Shown: one piece after another, positions 41,682 through 51,504 of the stretch | Layout: the number at the start of each line of letters is the position of its first letter | Position numbering within the stretch: the stretch's first letter is position 1 | DNA from: Streptomyces californicus | GTDB lineage: Bacteria; Actinomycetota; Actinomycetes; Streptomycetales; Streptomycetaceae | NCBI RefSeq assembly: GCF_000717645.1 | Contig: NZ_JNZZ01000010.1 | Coordinates: forward strand, 129,312 to 193,311 | Reading direction: 5' to 3' | DNA length: 64,000 nt | Position numbers and translations under genes: made by a program | The notes under the pieces: generated by a model | What the model was told of the DNA's origin: nothing | Databases searched by the model: none | The model's input: the letters and a program-made list of their open reading frames with translations, nothing else

Positions 41682-42605
41682 TCAGTGAGCCTGGGCGCCC
41701 TGCGGCGTCGCCGGCGTGATGCCCAGCTTCGTCGCGTACAGCGAGAGGACGAGCTTGCCGATCGCCGGGTACGCGCCGAGCGGCTCGGCCGTCGCGCAGC
41801 CCGCCTCCTTCGCGGCGGCGTCCAGCAGACCGGGGTCGACCTCCGGGCCCACCAGGTACGGCGCCAGCGCCAGCTGGGCGGAGCCGGAGCCCTGCAGCTG
41901 CTCCGCGATCGAGGTGACCGAACCCTCCACGTCCAGCGCGGCGGCCATCACCGGGACCGCGAGCCGGGCGGCCAGCAGCATGCCGGTGATCCCGGCGGCC
42001 CGCACCGCCTCCTCGCCGCCCACGGTGACCAGCACGATGCCGTCGGCCGCGGTGGCCACCGTGAACAGCCTGGCCCGGTCGGCGCGCGCCAGCCCGGCCT
42101 CCGACAGCCGTACGTGCAGGGCCTCGGCGAGCAGCGGGTGCGGGCCGAGCACATCGGTCAGCTCGGACTGCGTGCCGCTCTCCATCACCGCTTGCCGTAT
42201 CCGGCGGAGCAGCGCGCTGTCGGGGCCCGCGAGCAGCGGGACGACGACGGCGGGCGGGCCGGAGGGCTCGGCGACCTCACGCCCGACGGCGACGGCCTGC
42301 TCGTAGCGTGCGACGCGCTCGGCGGCGGTGCGGGTGAGGACGGTGGCGAGGGTCGGGTACTCGGCGTCGTCGCCGTCCACGTAGCCGATCACGGCGTTCA
42401 GGCCGGGCAGCTCGGAACGGGCGATGCTGATCACCTCTTCGGCCAGGCCGCGCGTGGCCGAGGAGGGGGTACCGGGAACGGCGAGGACGAGGGCGGCCGC
42501 GCCCTCGGGTGCGACCACGGGCTCCGGGCGGCGGTGCCGTCCGGACTGGCGAGGTCGCGGCATTCGTACAGGCAGGCCGGAAGCGGGCCCAGTGGGGGTG
42601 CTCAT
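41682..42605 (-). CDS. CbiX/sirohydrochlorin chelatase-like protein
   Basis: A 307-residue protein of the CbiX/SirB chelatase family, with two tandem alpha/beta half-domains: LVLAVPGTPSSATRG then PAVVVPLLAGPDSAL, and GIVLVTVGGEEAVR then VPVMAAALDVEG. The metal-binding His of classical chelatases (in HGS near the N-terminus) is not evident; the first strand reads AVPGT. It may therefore be a degenerate or specialised chelatase. About 40 polar residues precede the domain. It is convergent with the lactonase gene. Confidence 0.8.
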   Translation of the reverse strand: MSTPTGPASGLPVRMPRPRQSGRHRRPEPVVAPEGAAALVLAVPGTPSSATRGLAEEVISIARSELPGLNAVIGYVDGDDAEYPTLATVLTRTAAERVARYEQAVAVGREVAEPSGPPAVVVPLLAGPDSALLRRIRQAVMESGTQSELTDVLGPHPLLAEALHVRLSEAGLARADRARLFTVATAADGIVLVTVGGEEAVRAAGITGMLLAARLAVPVMAAALDVEGSVTSIAEQLQGSGSAQLALAPYLVGPEVDPGLLDAAAKEAGCATAEPLGAYPAIGKLVLSLYATKLGITPATPQGAQAH

Positions 42606-42791
42606 GGCGCCGCATGCTACTGGTTTTGCCTGCCCCTCTGTTCGGGGAGGGTCCGGTCGAGCGTTAACTATCCGCTTATGTCCGATGAGGGATGAACGGC
42701 TGGAGTGTCCGTTTCTGTCGGTCCGTTGTGCCCCGGTCTCCGCCCGCCCTGCTCCCCGCTCCGCCGCCGCGGGCCGCGCCGCCGCTCCCGC

Positions 42792-43850
42792 TCAGCCGCG
42801 CCGTCCGGCCGGGCCCTCCCGGGGGACGAAGAGCATCGTCGGATGGAGCGGCAGCCGCAGCTCGTCGGAGGCGAGGGCCTGCGCGATCCGGAGTGCGCCG
42901 GTCAGCGGGTCTCCCTCCGGCGAGGTCACCCGCGCCCCCGGCGCCAGCAGCGCCAGCTCCTCCCGTACGGGGGCGACCAGCGGCTCACCCATCCGGAACA
43001 GGCCCCCGGTCAGGGCCACTTCGCCGGTGGCCTCCCGCGCGCCGTCCGTCCCGGCTGTCGTCGGGCACACGGCCGCCGCCGCTTCCGCGACATGACCGGC
43101 GGCCTGCCGCAGAATGCCGGCGGCGATTGCGTCCGCTCCGGCGCACGCCGCCACCTCCGGCGCGAACGACGCGAGCACGGCCGGCCGGTCCGAACGCGGA
43201 TACAGCAGCCCCGGAAGCTCCTCCGCCGGACCGAACACGGCCCGCAGCCGCTCCAGCAGGGCGGGCGAACCACCCCGCCGTCCGTCGTGCGCGCGCATCG
43301 CCGCGTCCAGCCCCGCGCGGCCGATCCACGCACCGCCACCGCTGTCACCCAGAAGGTGACCCCAGCCGTCGGCCCTGCGCCACTCCTTCAGGTCCGTCCC
43401 GAGGGCGATCATGCCCGTGCCGCCCGCCACGACCGCCCCGGGGCGCTGCCCCACCGCGCCCGCGTACGCCGTCACGGCGTCGGCCGCCAGCGCCACCCGG
43501 CGTACACCCAGGGCGTCCGCGAGCGCGCCGGGCAGCTCCGCCCGCAGCCGCTCGCCCAGCGTGGCCATCCCGGCGGCCCCGATCGCCAGCGCCGCGACCC
43601 CGCCCGTACCGGCGCCGTCGGCCGCGGAGGGGCCCGCCTGCCGCAACAGCTCCCGGGCCGCCGGCAGGACCTGCTCCAGCAGATGCCCGGCGTCGATACC
43701 GCCCGTACCCGTCCGCACCGGCTTCGCGCAGAGGGCCGTGGACAGCGGGCCGGACGTTCCCACCCGGCCCAGCGCCACCCGCAGCCCGGAGCCCCCGGAG
43801 TCGACGCCGAGGACGTACGCGCCGGAGGCCGCCGGGACCGCCGGGGTCAC
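42792..43850 (-). CDS. N-acetylglucosamine kinase / BadF-BadG-type ATPase
   Basis: A 352-residue ASKHA-fold kinase. The phosphate loop is [14 protein letters not shown], the second ATP motif [10 protein letters not shown], the sugar/adenosine segment [13 protein letters not shown], and VALTGGLF closes the fold. Members phosphorylate N-acetylglucosamine or related sugars in the cytoplasm. Its ATG overlaps the stop of the uracil-DNA glycosylase gene (ATGA), so both are probably co-transcribed. Confidence 0.9.
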   Translation of the reverse strand: MTPAVPAASGAYVLGVDSGGSGLRVALGRVGTSGPLSTALCAKPVRTGTGGIDAGHLLEQVLPAARELLRQAGPSAADGAGTGGVAALAIGAAGMATLGERLRAELPGALADALGVRRVALAADAVTAYAGAVGQRPGAVVAGGTGMIALGTDLKEWRRADGWGHLLGDSGGGAWIGRAGLDAAMRAHDGRRGGSPALLERLRAVFGPAEELPGLLYPRSDRPAVLASFAPEVAACAGADAIAAGILRQAAGHVAEAAAAVCPTTAGTDGAREATGEVALTGGLFRMGEPLVAPVREELALLAPGARVTSPEGDPLTGALRIAQALASDELRLPLHPTMLFVPREGPAGRRG

Positions 43851-44533
43851 GGAAGTCGCCAGTCCACCGGCTGCGCGCCCTGGCGCTCCAGCAGTTCGTT
43901 GACGCGGCTGAACGGCCGCGAGCCGAAGAAGCCCCGGTCCGCGGACATCGGGGAGGGGTGCGCCGACTCGATCGCGGGGTAGTCGCCCAGCAGCGGACGG
44001 AGATTGCGGGCGTCACGCCCCCACAGGACCGAGACGAGGGGGGTGCCCCGGGCCACCAGCGCCTTGATCGCCTGCTCGGTCACCTCTTCCCACCCCTTGC
44101 CCCGGTGGGCGGCCGGCCGCCTGGGCGCGGTGGTCAGCGCCCTGTTGAGCAGCAGCACCCCCTGCCGGGTCCACGGCGTGAGGTCGCCGTTGGACGGCCG
44201 GGGCAGTCCCAGATCCCCGTGCAGCTCCCGGAAGATGTTCTCCAGGCTGCCCGGCAGCGGCCGTACGTCGGGGGCCACCGCGAAGCTCAGCCCGATCGCG
44301 TGCCCCGGCGTGGGGTACGGGTCCTGGCCCACGACCAGCACTCTCACCTCCTCGAAGGGCTGCTGGAACGCGCGCAGCACATGAGCCCCGGAGGGCAGGT
44401 ACGTGCGTCCCGCGGCGATCTCCGCGCGGAGGAAGTCGCCCATAGCGGCGATGCGTTCGGCGACGGGTTCGAGGGCGTCGGCCCATCCCGGCTCGATGAT
44501 CTCTTTCAACGGTCGTGCTGCCACGGGCCGCAC
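43847..44533 (-). CDS. ung: Uracil-DNA glycosylase (family 1)
   Basis: Removes uracil from DNA to start base-excision repair. The water-activating motif is [11 protein letters not shown] (usual second-half Asp), and the DNA-intercalation loop is [18 protein letters not shown]. The uracil-pocket segment LLLNRALT is present. About 228 residues, normal. GTG at 44533 or 44524 starts the frame. It is upstream of, and overlaps, the GlcNAc-kinase-like gene. Confidence 0.97.
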   Translation of the reverse strand: MRPVAARPLKEIIEPGWADALEPVAERIAAMGDFLRAEIAAGRTYLPSGAHVLRAFQQPFEEVRVLVVGQDPYPTPGHAIGLSFAVAPDVRPLPGSLENIFRELHGDLGLPRPSNGDLTPWTRQGVLLLNRALTTAPRRPAAHRGKGWEEVTEQAIKALVARGTPLVSVLWGRDARNLRPLLGDYPAIESAHPSPMSADRGFFGSRPFSRVNELLERQGAQPVDWRLP

Positions 44534-44638
44534 TCTACTGCTGATACGACCACTCCGATCAACTGCGGTCCGCCCGGGGCCGGTGCGGGCGCTGCCGCGC
44601 CGGGCAGCGGCCCTCGTCCCGCCCCCGAAGGCTCTCCG

Positions 44639-45724
44639 TCAGCCGAGCGCCACCGCCCGTACGCACAGGACGTCCGGCAGGTGCGAGGCGAGCTGCCGCC
44701 AGCTGTCCCCGTCGTCCGCGCTGGCGTACAACTCGCCGTTGCGGTTGCCGAAGTAGACCCCCGCGGGGTCCGCGTCGTCGGTGCACAGAGCGTCCCGGAG
44801 CACCGTGCCGTAGTGCTCCCCGTCCGGCAGTCCCTCGGAGAGCGGCTCCCAGGTGCGCCCGGCGTCGCTCGTCCGGAACACCCGGCAGCGGTGCTCGGCC
44901 GGGACCCGGTCGGCGTCGGCGTTGATCGGGAAGACGTACGCCGTGCCGCCGCGGTGCGGGTGCGCGACGGCGGCGAACCCGAAGTCGGAGGGCAGGCCCG
45001 CGCCGATGTCGCTCCAGTGGTCGCCGGAGTCGTCGCTGCGGAACACACCCCAGTGGTTCTGGAGGTAGAGCCGGTCCGGATCGGCCGCGTCCCGGGTGAC
45101 CTTGTGGACGCACTGGCCGAACTCCGGATCCGGGTCGGGGAGGAAGACCGCCGAGACGCCCTTGTTCGACGGGGCCCAGCTCGCCCCGCCGTCCTTGGTG
45201 CGGAAGACGCCGGCCGTCGACACCGCGACGGTGACCGCCTCGCGGTCCCGGGGATCGGTCAGCACGGTGTGCAGCCCCTCGCCGCCCCCGCCCGGCACCC
45301 AGCGCGACCGGGTCGGGTGCTCCCAGAGCGGCCGGACCAGCTCGAACGACTCTCCCCGGTCCTCGGACCGGAACAGCGCCGCGGGCTCCGTGCCCGCGTA
45401 GACCACGTCCGGGGCCTCCGGTCCCGCCGGATGCAGCTGCCACACGCGCTCCAGCGAAGCCCCGGTCTCCCTCGGGAACTTCACCGCCGGAGTGCGGGGC
45501 TCGACCCAGGTCTCTCCCAGATCGTCGGAGTGGAAGACGGACGGGCCCCAGTGCGCGCTGTCCCCGCCGACCAGGATCCTCGGGACGGCTCCCCGGGTGT
45601 CCACGGCCACCGAGTAGATCGCCTGCGCGTTGAAGTGCGGGCCGGTGATCTCCCAGGTCCCGCCGCGTCTGCGGCCGATGAAGAGCCCTTTGCGGGTGCC
45701 TGCGGTGAGCAGTACGTCAGTCAT
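44639..45724 (-). CDS. BNR/sialidase-type repeat protein (exo-alpha-sialidase-like propeller)
   Basis: A 361-residue beta-propeller with repeated Asp-box motifs of the S-x-D-x-G-x-x-W type: HSDDLGETW, RSEDRGESF, RTKDGGASW, RSDDSGDHW, RTSDAGRTW and ASADDGDSW. No signal peptide is present, and sialidase catalytic Arg residues are not clear. This is the common VPS10/BNR-like propeller of actinomycetes, probably not a sialidase. ATG at 45724 has GGGAGG upstream; the open frame before it is non-coding. The function is unknown. Confidence 0.88.
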   Translation of the reverse strand: MTDVLLTAGTRKGLFIGRRRGGTWEITGPHFNAQAIYSVAVDTRGAVPRILVGGDSAHWGPSVFHSDDLGETWVEPRTPAVKFPRETGASLERVWQLHPAGPEAPDVVYAGTEPAALFRSEDRGESFELVRPLWEHPTRSRWVPGGGGEGLHTVLTDPRDREAVTVAVSTAGVFRTKDGGASWAPSNKGVSAVFLPDPDPEFGQCVHKVTRDAADPDRLYLQNHWGVFRSDDSGDHWSDIGAGLPSDFGFAAVAHPHRGGTAYVFPINADADRVPAEHRCRVFRTSDAGRTWEPLSEGLPDGEHYGTVLRDALCTDDADPAGVYFGNRNGELYASADDGDSWRQLASHLPDVLCVRAVALG

Positions 45725-45928
45725 GGTCCAGGACCTCCCGGATACGCCGTTGTGCCGGAACAGTGCCAGTCTGCACCCGACCACTGACAGCGGCCCGGCC
45801 GCAGCCCCGGACGCGCCGTGCTGACATGCTGGCGGAGGGCGGAGAGGTCCGGGCCGCGCGGGCCCGGCAGGCGGATCCGCGCCGAGCGGCGGGGCCGGAA
45901 GAGGGCCGGGAAGAACGAGGAGACGACG

Positions 45929-46339
45929 ATGGACAGCGGGATCACGGACGCCGAGGGCCGCCCGGGGGCGATCACGGTCGCGGCGGGCGAGCCGGGCCGC
46001 GCCGCCTCCCCCCGCCTCGGCATCCGCTTCTCCTCCCCGGCCGGGGAGTCGGTCTGGTCCTGCGCCCCCGAGGCGGCCCGCGAGCTGGCCGGCCTGCTGC
46101 TGCGGGCCGCCGAGGAGGCCGAGAACGCGCCGGGCGACCACCCCGTCACGGTCGCGGCGGCCGACCTGCGGCGCGGCGACGTACGCGACGGCGACCGGGC
46201 CATGACGGTGGAGAGCGCCCGGACCGACGGGGCCGCGGTGCACGTCACGTGGCGGTCCGGGGCGGGCCGCAGTTGGACCCAGGCGTACGCGGCCGACGCC
46301 GCCATCACCCTCAAGAGGCGGCTTCCCGACGAGCGTTGA
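45929..46339 (+). CDS. Hypothetical protein
   Basis: A 136-residue soluble protein starting MDSGITDAEG with GAGGAGA upstream. It has mixed alpha/beta character: strands around LGIRFSSPAGESVWSCA, a helix EAARELAGLLLRAAEEAEN, and strands VHVTWRSGAGRSW. No known domain was recognised. It is divergent from the BNR protein and lies 78 bases before the methyltransferase gene in the same direction. Confidence 0.75.
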   Translation: MDSGITDAEGRPGAITVAAGEPGRAASPRLGIRFSSPAGESVWSCAPEAARELAGLLLRAAEEAENAPGDHPVTVAAADLRRGDVRDGDRAMTVESARTDGAAVHVTWRSGAGRSWTQAYAADAAITLKRRLPDER

Positions 46340-46417
46340 CGCCCGGGGCGGGTCGGGCCCGGGGCGGGAGGCGCAGCACGGACACGGAGGGGCGCGGCCT
46401 CGGTAGGGTGATCCCCG

Positions 46418-47149
46418 ATGTTCACCAAACAGGGCCCCACCGTGCGCGAACTGGCCGTCCAGGCGCTCTCCTCGACGGAGCGCGGCTACGACCTCCTCGC
46501 CCCCAAGTTCGACCACACGCCCTACCGGACCCCGGACCGGGTGCTCGACGCCGTCACCCGGGAGGTGCGCGGCCTCGGCCCCTTCGACGCCGGCCTCGAC
46601 GTCTGCTGCGGCACCGGCGCCGGAGTGGGCGTGCTCCGCGAGCTGTGCCGGGAGCGGGTGACCGGGGTCGACTTCAGCGCGGGCATGCTCGCCGAGGCCC
46701 GCGCCGCCTTCCCGCCCGGTGACGAGGGGCCGGTGGTGGACTGGGTGCGCGCCGACGCCCGCGCGCTGCCCTTCGCGCCCGCCTTCGATCTCGCCCTGAG
46801 CTTCGGCGCGTTCGGCCACTTCCTGCCCGCCGAACGCTTCGGCCTCTTCGTCGAGGTGTACGGATCGCTGCGGCCGGGCGGCCGGTTCGTCTTCCCGATC
46901 GGCGCACCGCCGCCGGTGGGATCGCGCGCCTACTGGACGCTGCTCGGCTTCGACGCGGCCATGCGGGTGCGCAACGCCCTGTGGCGCCCGCCGTTCGTCA
47001 TGTACTACCGCACGTTTGCGCTGGGCGACGTACTGGAGGATCTGACGCAGGCCGGATTCACCGTGGGACTGAGGCCGTTGACCGACCTGGGCACAAGCCC
47101 CGACGGCAGCCCGCGTGCCCGGCTGGTCGTGGCGACCCGGGAGCGGTGA
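46418..47149 (+). CDS. Class I SAM-dependent methyltransferase
   Basis: A 243-residue methyltransferase of the ubiE/Methyltransf_11/25 type. Motif I is LDVCCGTGAGVGVL, the acidic SAM-ribose residue is in VTGVDFSAGML, motif IV region DLALSFGAFGHF and post-motif RPGGRFVFPIG are all visible. Substrate unknown. It is convergent with the FprA-like reductase, which ends 23 bases away. Confidence 0.9.
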   Translation: MFTKQGPTVRELAVQALSSTERGYDLLAPKFDHTPYRTPDRVLDAVTREVRGLGPFDAGLDVCCGTGAGVGVLRELCRERVTGVDFSAGMLAEARAAFPPGDEGPVVDWVRADARALPFAPAFDLALSFGAFGHFLPAERFGLFVEVYGSLRPGGRFVFPIGAPPPVGSRAYWTLLGFDAAMRVRNALWRPPFVMYYRTFALGDVLEDLTQAGFTVGLRPLTDLGTSPDGSPRARLVVATRER

Positions 47150-47171
47150 GGGGCAGGGGGCGCCCCGCCGC

Positions 47172-48605
47172 TCAGCGGTTCTCGTCGCGGGCCGCCGCCA
47201 GCAGCCCCGGCCAGTCGGGGATCTTCACCGGGCCGCGTCCCAGCGAACGCCCCAGCTCCGCCTCCGCGCGCTCGATCGCCAGCCACCCGCCCCACCCCAC
47301 CGGCCGCAGCCCCCAGCTCCGCAGCACCGCCGGCGGATCGTCCGCCGCCGGCCGCAGGGCCAGCGCGGGGGCGTCCGCAAGGAGCGAGGCGACCGTCTCC
47401 TTGGCGCAGGAGAGGTTCGAGCCGATCACCCCGGTCGGACCCCGCTTGATCCACCCCGCCACGTACTCGCCCGGCGACGGCACCCCGTTGCGCAGCACCC
47501 GGCCCGCCGTGTGCGGCACCGTCCCGCGCACGGGGTCGAAGGGGAGTCCGGGCAGCTCCACCCCGCGATAGCCGACCGCCCGCAGGACCAGCCCCGCCGG
47601 GATGTCCTCGTACGCGCCGGTGTCCCGGATCCCGCCCGTGCCGTCCGGGGCCGTCCGCGCGAACCGCACCCCCGCGACCCGCCCGTCCCGCTCCAGCAGC
47701 TCCGCCGGCCGCAGGAAGAACCGCAGCCGGACGCGGCGCACGGCCCCGCCGGACGCCCTGTCCGAGGCGTCGCGGGGCGTTCTGTGCGACGTGTCGTCCA
47801 CCGCCCCGCCGCCCGCGGCCCAGCCGCGCAGGACCTCCAGATTGCGCCGCACCACGGCGGGCGGAGCGGGTGCGCCCGCCGGACCGGCCGCCCCGGAGTA
47901 CGCCGGGTCGAGCGCCAGCTCCGCGGGATCGACGGAGACCCGGGCCCCGGGCAGCGCCCCCAGCTCCCGGAGCTCCTTGGTGGTGAAACGGGCCCCGGAC
48001 GGGCCCCGGCGGCCCACGATGTGCACCTCGCGCACCCTGCTGCGCTCCAGGGCGCCGAGCGCGGCGCGCGGGACGTCGGTGCGGCGCAGTTCGTCCGCGC
48101 CGCGCGCCAGGATGCGGGCCACGTCGACCGCCACGTTGCCCACGCCGATCACGACCGCCGAGCGCGCCTCCAGCGCGTCCCGGGCGAACGAGTCGGCCCC
48201 GACGTCCGGATGGGCGCTGTACCAGGAGACGAAGCGGGTGGCGGAGTAACTGCCCGGCAGCCCCTCTCCCGGCACCTCCAGCGAGCGGTCCGCCGACGCC
48301 CCGACGCAGTAGACGACCGCGTGGTAGAGCTCGGCCAGACGGGCGGGGGAGAGGCCGTCCGGTCCGCCGACGCCGACGTTGCCCACGAAGGTGACCCGCT
48401 CGTCCTCCAGCACCGCCCGCAGACTGTTCTGCAGCGACTTGATCTTCTCGTGGTCGGGCGCGACCCCGTAGCGTACGAGCCCGTACGGGGCGGGCAGCCG
48501 GTCCAGGACGTGCACGCGCACGTCGGGCACCGACGACTGCCGGAGGAGGGCCTGGGCGGTGTATACCCCGCTGGGGCCGGAACCGACGACGGCGACGGAG
48601 AGCAC
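47172..48605 (-). CDS. Ferredoxin-NADP+ reductase, FprA/adrenodoxin-reductase type
   Basis: A 477-residue flavoprotein. The FAD Rossmann motif is VAVVGSGPSGVYTAQ, followed by RLPAPYGLVRYGVAPDHEKIK, the adrenodoxin-reductase hallmark. The NADP motif is VIGVGNVAVDVARIL with VHIVGRRGP. The C-terminal FAD site is GWIKRGPTGVIGSN. It transfers electrons from NADPH to ferredoxins and could feed the P450s of this region. GTG at 48605 has a GAAGGGG site; the open frame upstream adds residues before the FAD motif and is rejected. Inserted Pro/Ala-rich segments lengthen the middle region compared with FprA of mycobacteria. Confidence 0.95.
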   Translation of the reverse strand: MLSVAVVGSGPSGVYTAQALLRQSSVPDVRVHVLDRLPAPYGLVRYGVAPDHEKIKSLQNSLRAVLEDERVTFVGNVGVGGPDGLSPARLAELYHAVVYCVGASADRSLEVPGEGLPGSYSATRFVSWYSAHPDVGADSFARDALEARSAVVIGVGNVAVDVARILARGADELRRTDVPRAALGALERSRVREVHIVGRRGPSGARFTTKELRELGALPGARVSVDPAELALDPAYSGAAGPAGAPAPPAVVRRNLEVLRGWAAGGGAVDDTSHRTPRDASDRASGGAVRRVRLRFFLRPAELLERDGRVAGVRFARTAPDGTGGIRDTGAYEDIPAGLVLRAVGYRGVELPGLPFDPVRGTVPHTAGRVLRNGVPSPGEYVAGWIKRGPTGVIGSNLSCAKETVASLLADAPALALRPAADDPPAVLRSWGLRPVGWGGWLAIERAEAELGRSLGRGPVKIPDWPGLLAAARDENR

Positions 48606-48690
48606 GGCGCACCCCTTCCCGGAGGTCCCCGAGACTGCTTCCAGCATCGCACCGCCGGACGGATCCGCACCGCCTCGCGGGCCGTACGGT

Positions 48691-48774
48691 GAGCCGGGCC
48701 CGCGCAGGGAGCGGACCCGCGCAAGGAGCCGGGCCCGTGCAATGAGCCGGGCCCGTGCCCGGAGCGGGCGCCGG
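48691..48774. repeat. Imperfect 17-18-bp tandem repeat, about 4.5 copies
   Basis: Units begin at 48691, 48709, 48726, 48744 and 48762 (GAGCCGGGCCCGYGC plus 2-3 variable bases; the second unit has GAGCGGACCCGCGC). It lies between the ferredoxin reductase start and the DUF305 stop. No protein reading is evident. Copy number may vary between strains. Confidence 0.85.
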
Positions 48775-48808
48775 TGGGCGCGGCCCGCGGCGGGGGAGCC
48801 CGCGCGGC

Positions 48809-49477
48809 TCAGTCCAGCAGCCCGCGCATCCGGTCGATCTCCACGGTCTGCTGGGCGACCACGTCGCTCGCCATCTCCTCGACGAAGACGTCGTTCCCCT
48901 CGGTGAGCGCCTCCGTGGCCATGGTGATCGCGCCCTGGTGGTGGGTGATCATCAGCTCCAGGTAGAGCCGGTCGAACGCCTCGCCCTCGGCGGCCCGCAA
49001 CTTCTTCAGCTGGGCTTCGGTCGCCATGCCCGGCATCCCGCCGTGATCGTGGTGCTGCTCGCGCTGGTCGCCGTCGTTCTTCTTCAGCCAGCCTTCCATC
49101 GCCCCGATCTCCGGCTTCTGGCCCGCCGATATGCGTTCCGCGAGCCGCTTGACGGCGTCCGCCGACGCGCGGTCCGCGACGAGCCCGGTCATCACCAGGG
49201 CCTGCGCGTGGTGCTGGATCATCATCCGCGCGTAGCGGAAGTCGGCGGAGTTGGCGGTGTCCCCGCCCGCCTCCCGGGCGGCCTCCTCGGCGGAGAGCGT
49301 CCGCGCGGGTTCGCCCGGCCTTCCGGGCGCCACCACCCCCGGCCCGGTGTCCCGGGCCGCGTCCGACGCCCCGTCACCGCCGCCCCCGTCACAGCCTCCC
49401 AGGGCGAGGACGGCGGCAACGGCCGCCGTCGCGAGCGCGGTTGAGCGCAGAGCTGCGGACCGGCGATGGACCAACAC
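48809..49477 (-). CDS. DUF305 lipoprotein
   Basis: A 222-residue secreted lipoprotein: Arg-rich start, hydrophobic stretch and lipobox LALGGC. Two DUF305 halves carry His-rich motifs, FRYARMMIQHHAQAL and LYLELMITHHQGAITMA, plus a Met/His-rich linker HHDHGGMPGMA, consistent with metal (copper) binding. GTG at 49477 has GGAGG upstream. It is divergent from the LVIVD-repeat gene; this pairing is common in Streptomyces and suggests a shared envelope function. Confidence 0.92.
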   Translation of the reverse strand: MLVHRRSAALRSTALATAAVAAVLALGGCDGGGGDGASDAARDTGPGVVAPGRPGEPARTLSAEEAAREAGGDTANSADFRYARMMIQHHAQALVMTGLVADRASADAVKRLAERISAGQKPEIGAMEGWLKKNDGDQREQHHDHGGMPGMATEAQLKKLRAAEGEAFDRLYLELMITHHQGAITMATEALTEGNDVFVEEMASDVVAQQTVEIDRMRGLLD

Positions 49478-49654
49478 GGCGACCTCCTGTGCCACAGGGT
49501 TTGTTGCTGACCGTCCTAGCACGCTTCCACCGGCCGAAGATCAAGAAATTTCATTACGTCTCTGTTGCCATCTATTGATGTGTACATGCGAGGGACGATA
49601 CTGCCGGAGGTTCATGAACCGTTCGACCCCGAACGGGATACAAGGGAGGACGCA

Positions 49655-51145
49655 GTGACCTCGTTGCACACCACCCGCGTGCGGCGCAGACGTCTGGGAG
49701 CGGTCGCGGCCGCGGCCGGACTCCTCGCCACGCTGCTGACGGCCACCACCGCGGCCGCGACCCCGGACCCGGGCGACGCCCCGGCCGAGCGGGGTTCCGT
49801 CACCAAGAGCGAGCAGGCCGAGGCCAGGGCCGCCATCACCGGCGGCGACATACCCGGCGTGGACGAGATCGTCCACAGCTCCAACATCAAGCACCTGACG
49901 AACGTGCCGAAGGGCGCTCTCCAGGGCCTCAACACGGACCTCGCCTTCCAGGGCAAGTACGCGTTCGTCGGCAACTACGACGGCTTCGTCATCTACGACA
50001 TCAGCAAGCCGAAGAAGCCGAAGACGGTCTCCCAGGTCCTCTGCCCCGGCTCGCAGAACGACATCTCCGTCTCCGGGAACCTGCTGTTCCTCTCGACGGA
50101 CTCCTCGCGCAGCGACGACTCCTGCTCCAGCACCTCCCAGCCCGCCACGGAGAAGTCCTCCTGGGAGGGCATGAAGATCTTCGACATCAGCAACAAGCGG
50201 CAGCCCAGGTACATCGCCGCCGTGGAGACCGCCTGCGGTTCCCACACGCACACGCTGGTGCCGGACGGCAAGAACGTGTACGTGTACGTCTCCTCGTACT
50301 CGCCCAACGAGGCGTTCCCGGACTGCCGGCCGCCGCACGACGGGATCTCCATCATCAAGGTGCCGGTGAAGGCGCCGCAGAAGGCCCGGATCGTCAACTT
50401 CCCGGTCCTCTTCCCGGACGGCGGCAACCCGGGTGCGCCCGCGAACCCGGGCGTCTCCAAGACGACCGGCTGCCACGACCTCACGGTGCTGCCGTCCAAG
50501 GACCTGGCCGCCGGGGCCTGCATGGGTGACGGTCTGCTGTTCTCCATCGAGGACCCGGAGCACCCGAAGATCATCGACCGGGTGCAGGACAACGTGAACT
50601 TCGCGTTCTGGCACTCGGCCACCTTCAACCAGGGCGCGAACAAGGTCGTCTTCACCGACGAGCTCGGCGGCGGCGGCGCGGCCACCTGCAACGAGGAGAT
50701 CGGCCCCAAGCGCGGCGCCGACGGCATCTACGACATCGTCGGCAAGGGCGACAAGCGCAAGCTGGTCTTCCGCAGTTACTTCAAGATCGACCGTCACCAG
50801 GCCGACGCCGAGGTGTGCGTGGCGCACAACGGCTCGATCATCCCGGTGAAGGGCCGCGACCTGATGGTCCAGGCCTGGTACCAGGGCGGTGTCTCCGTGT
50901 GGGACTTCACCGACTCGGCCAAGCCCGAGGAGATCGCCTTCTTCGAGCGCGGCCCGGTCACCCTCGACCAGGTCACCACGGCCGGCCCCTGGTCGGCGTA
51001 CTACTACAACGGCCACATCTACTCCAGCGACATCGCCAAGGGCTTCGACGTGCTGAAGCTCGATGACCCGCGCACCGACCCGGCGAAGCGGGTCGAGCTG
51101 GACGAGCTCAACGTGCAGACGCAGCCGGACTACTTCGACCGCTGA
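49655..51145 (+). CDS. Secreted LVIVD-repeat beta-propeller protein
   Basis: A 496-residue protein with an N-terminal signal (RVRRRRLGAVAAAAGLLATL then an Ala-rich cleavage region) and repeated propeller blades of the LVIVD type: YAFVGNYDGFVIYDIS, WEGMKIFDISN, GCHDLTVLPS, GGVSVWDFTDSA. Conserved His residues (SHTHTLV, HSATFN, VAHNGS) recur. GTG at 49655 follows GGGAGGA closely. It is divergent from the DUF305 lipoprotein. A large GC hairpin follows the stop. Function is unknown. Confidence 0.92.
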   Translation: MTSLHTTRVRRRRLGAVAAAAGLLATLLTATTAAATPDPGDAPAERGSVTKSEQAEARAAITGGDIPGVDEIVHSSNIKHLTNVPKGALQGLNTDLAFQGKYAFVGNYDGFVIYDISKPKKPKTVSQVLCPGSQNDISVSGNLLFLSTDSSRSDDSCSSTSQPATEKSSWEGMKIFDISNKRQPRYIAAVETACGSHTHTLVPDGKNVYVYVSSYSPNEAFPDCRPPHDGISIIKVPVKAPQKARIVNFPVLFPDGGNPGAPANPGVSKTTGCHDLTVLPSKDLAAGACMGDGLLFSIEDPEHPKIIDRVQDNVNFAFWHSATFNQGANKVVFTDELGGGGAATCNEEIGPKRGADGIYDIVGKGDKRKLVFRSYFKIDRHQADAEVCVAHNGSIIPVKGRDLMVQAWYQGGVSVWDFTDSAKPEEIAFFERGPVTLDQVTTAGPWSAYYYNGHIYSSDIAKGFDVLKLDDPRTDPAKRVELDELNVQTQPDYFDR

Positions 51146-51187
51146 TCCACCGGCCGGTCCCGCGTCCCCTGCGCCGCGCGACGTACT

Positions 51188-51240
51188 CCGGGGGCCGGTG
51201 CTCCGGGGGCGGACTTCCGCCCCGGAGCACCGGCCCCCGG
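51188..51240. terminator. Terminator hairpin after LVIVD gene
   Basis: CCGGGGGCCGGTGCTCCGGGG and its complement enclose a short GCGGACTTCCG-type loop, about 42 bases after the stop. The rest of the 359-bp gap (51146-51504) shows nothing recognisable. Confidence 0.85.
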
Positions 51241-51504
51241 TGCGTGCGGCACCGGAAATTCATTGACCGGTGAGCCGGGTGGGGACATGCTGGATCCCTG
51301 CGGCGGAGGGCTCCACGACACCGGCCCCCGACGCGGCCCACGGCCGTGCCCCACGGGATACGCCGCGGGCGCGCCCGGATCCGGCGACGCGGGGGATCGT
51401 CGGATCCGGCGCGGTGTTCTCGACAGCCGGCTCCACCGGACCGGGGTGCGGTGTCCCTCCCGGCTCACGGCCCCGCCGCCGGACGGTTCGCGGCGGTACG
51501 CCGG

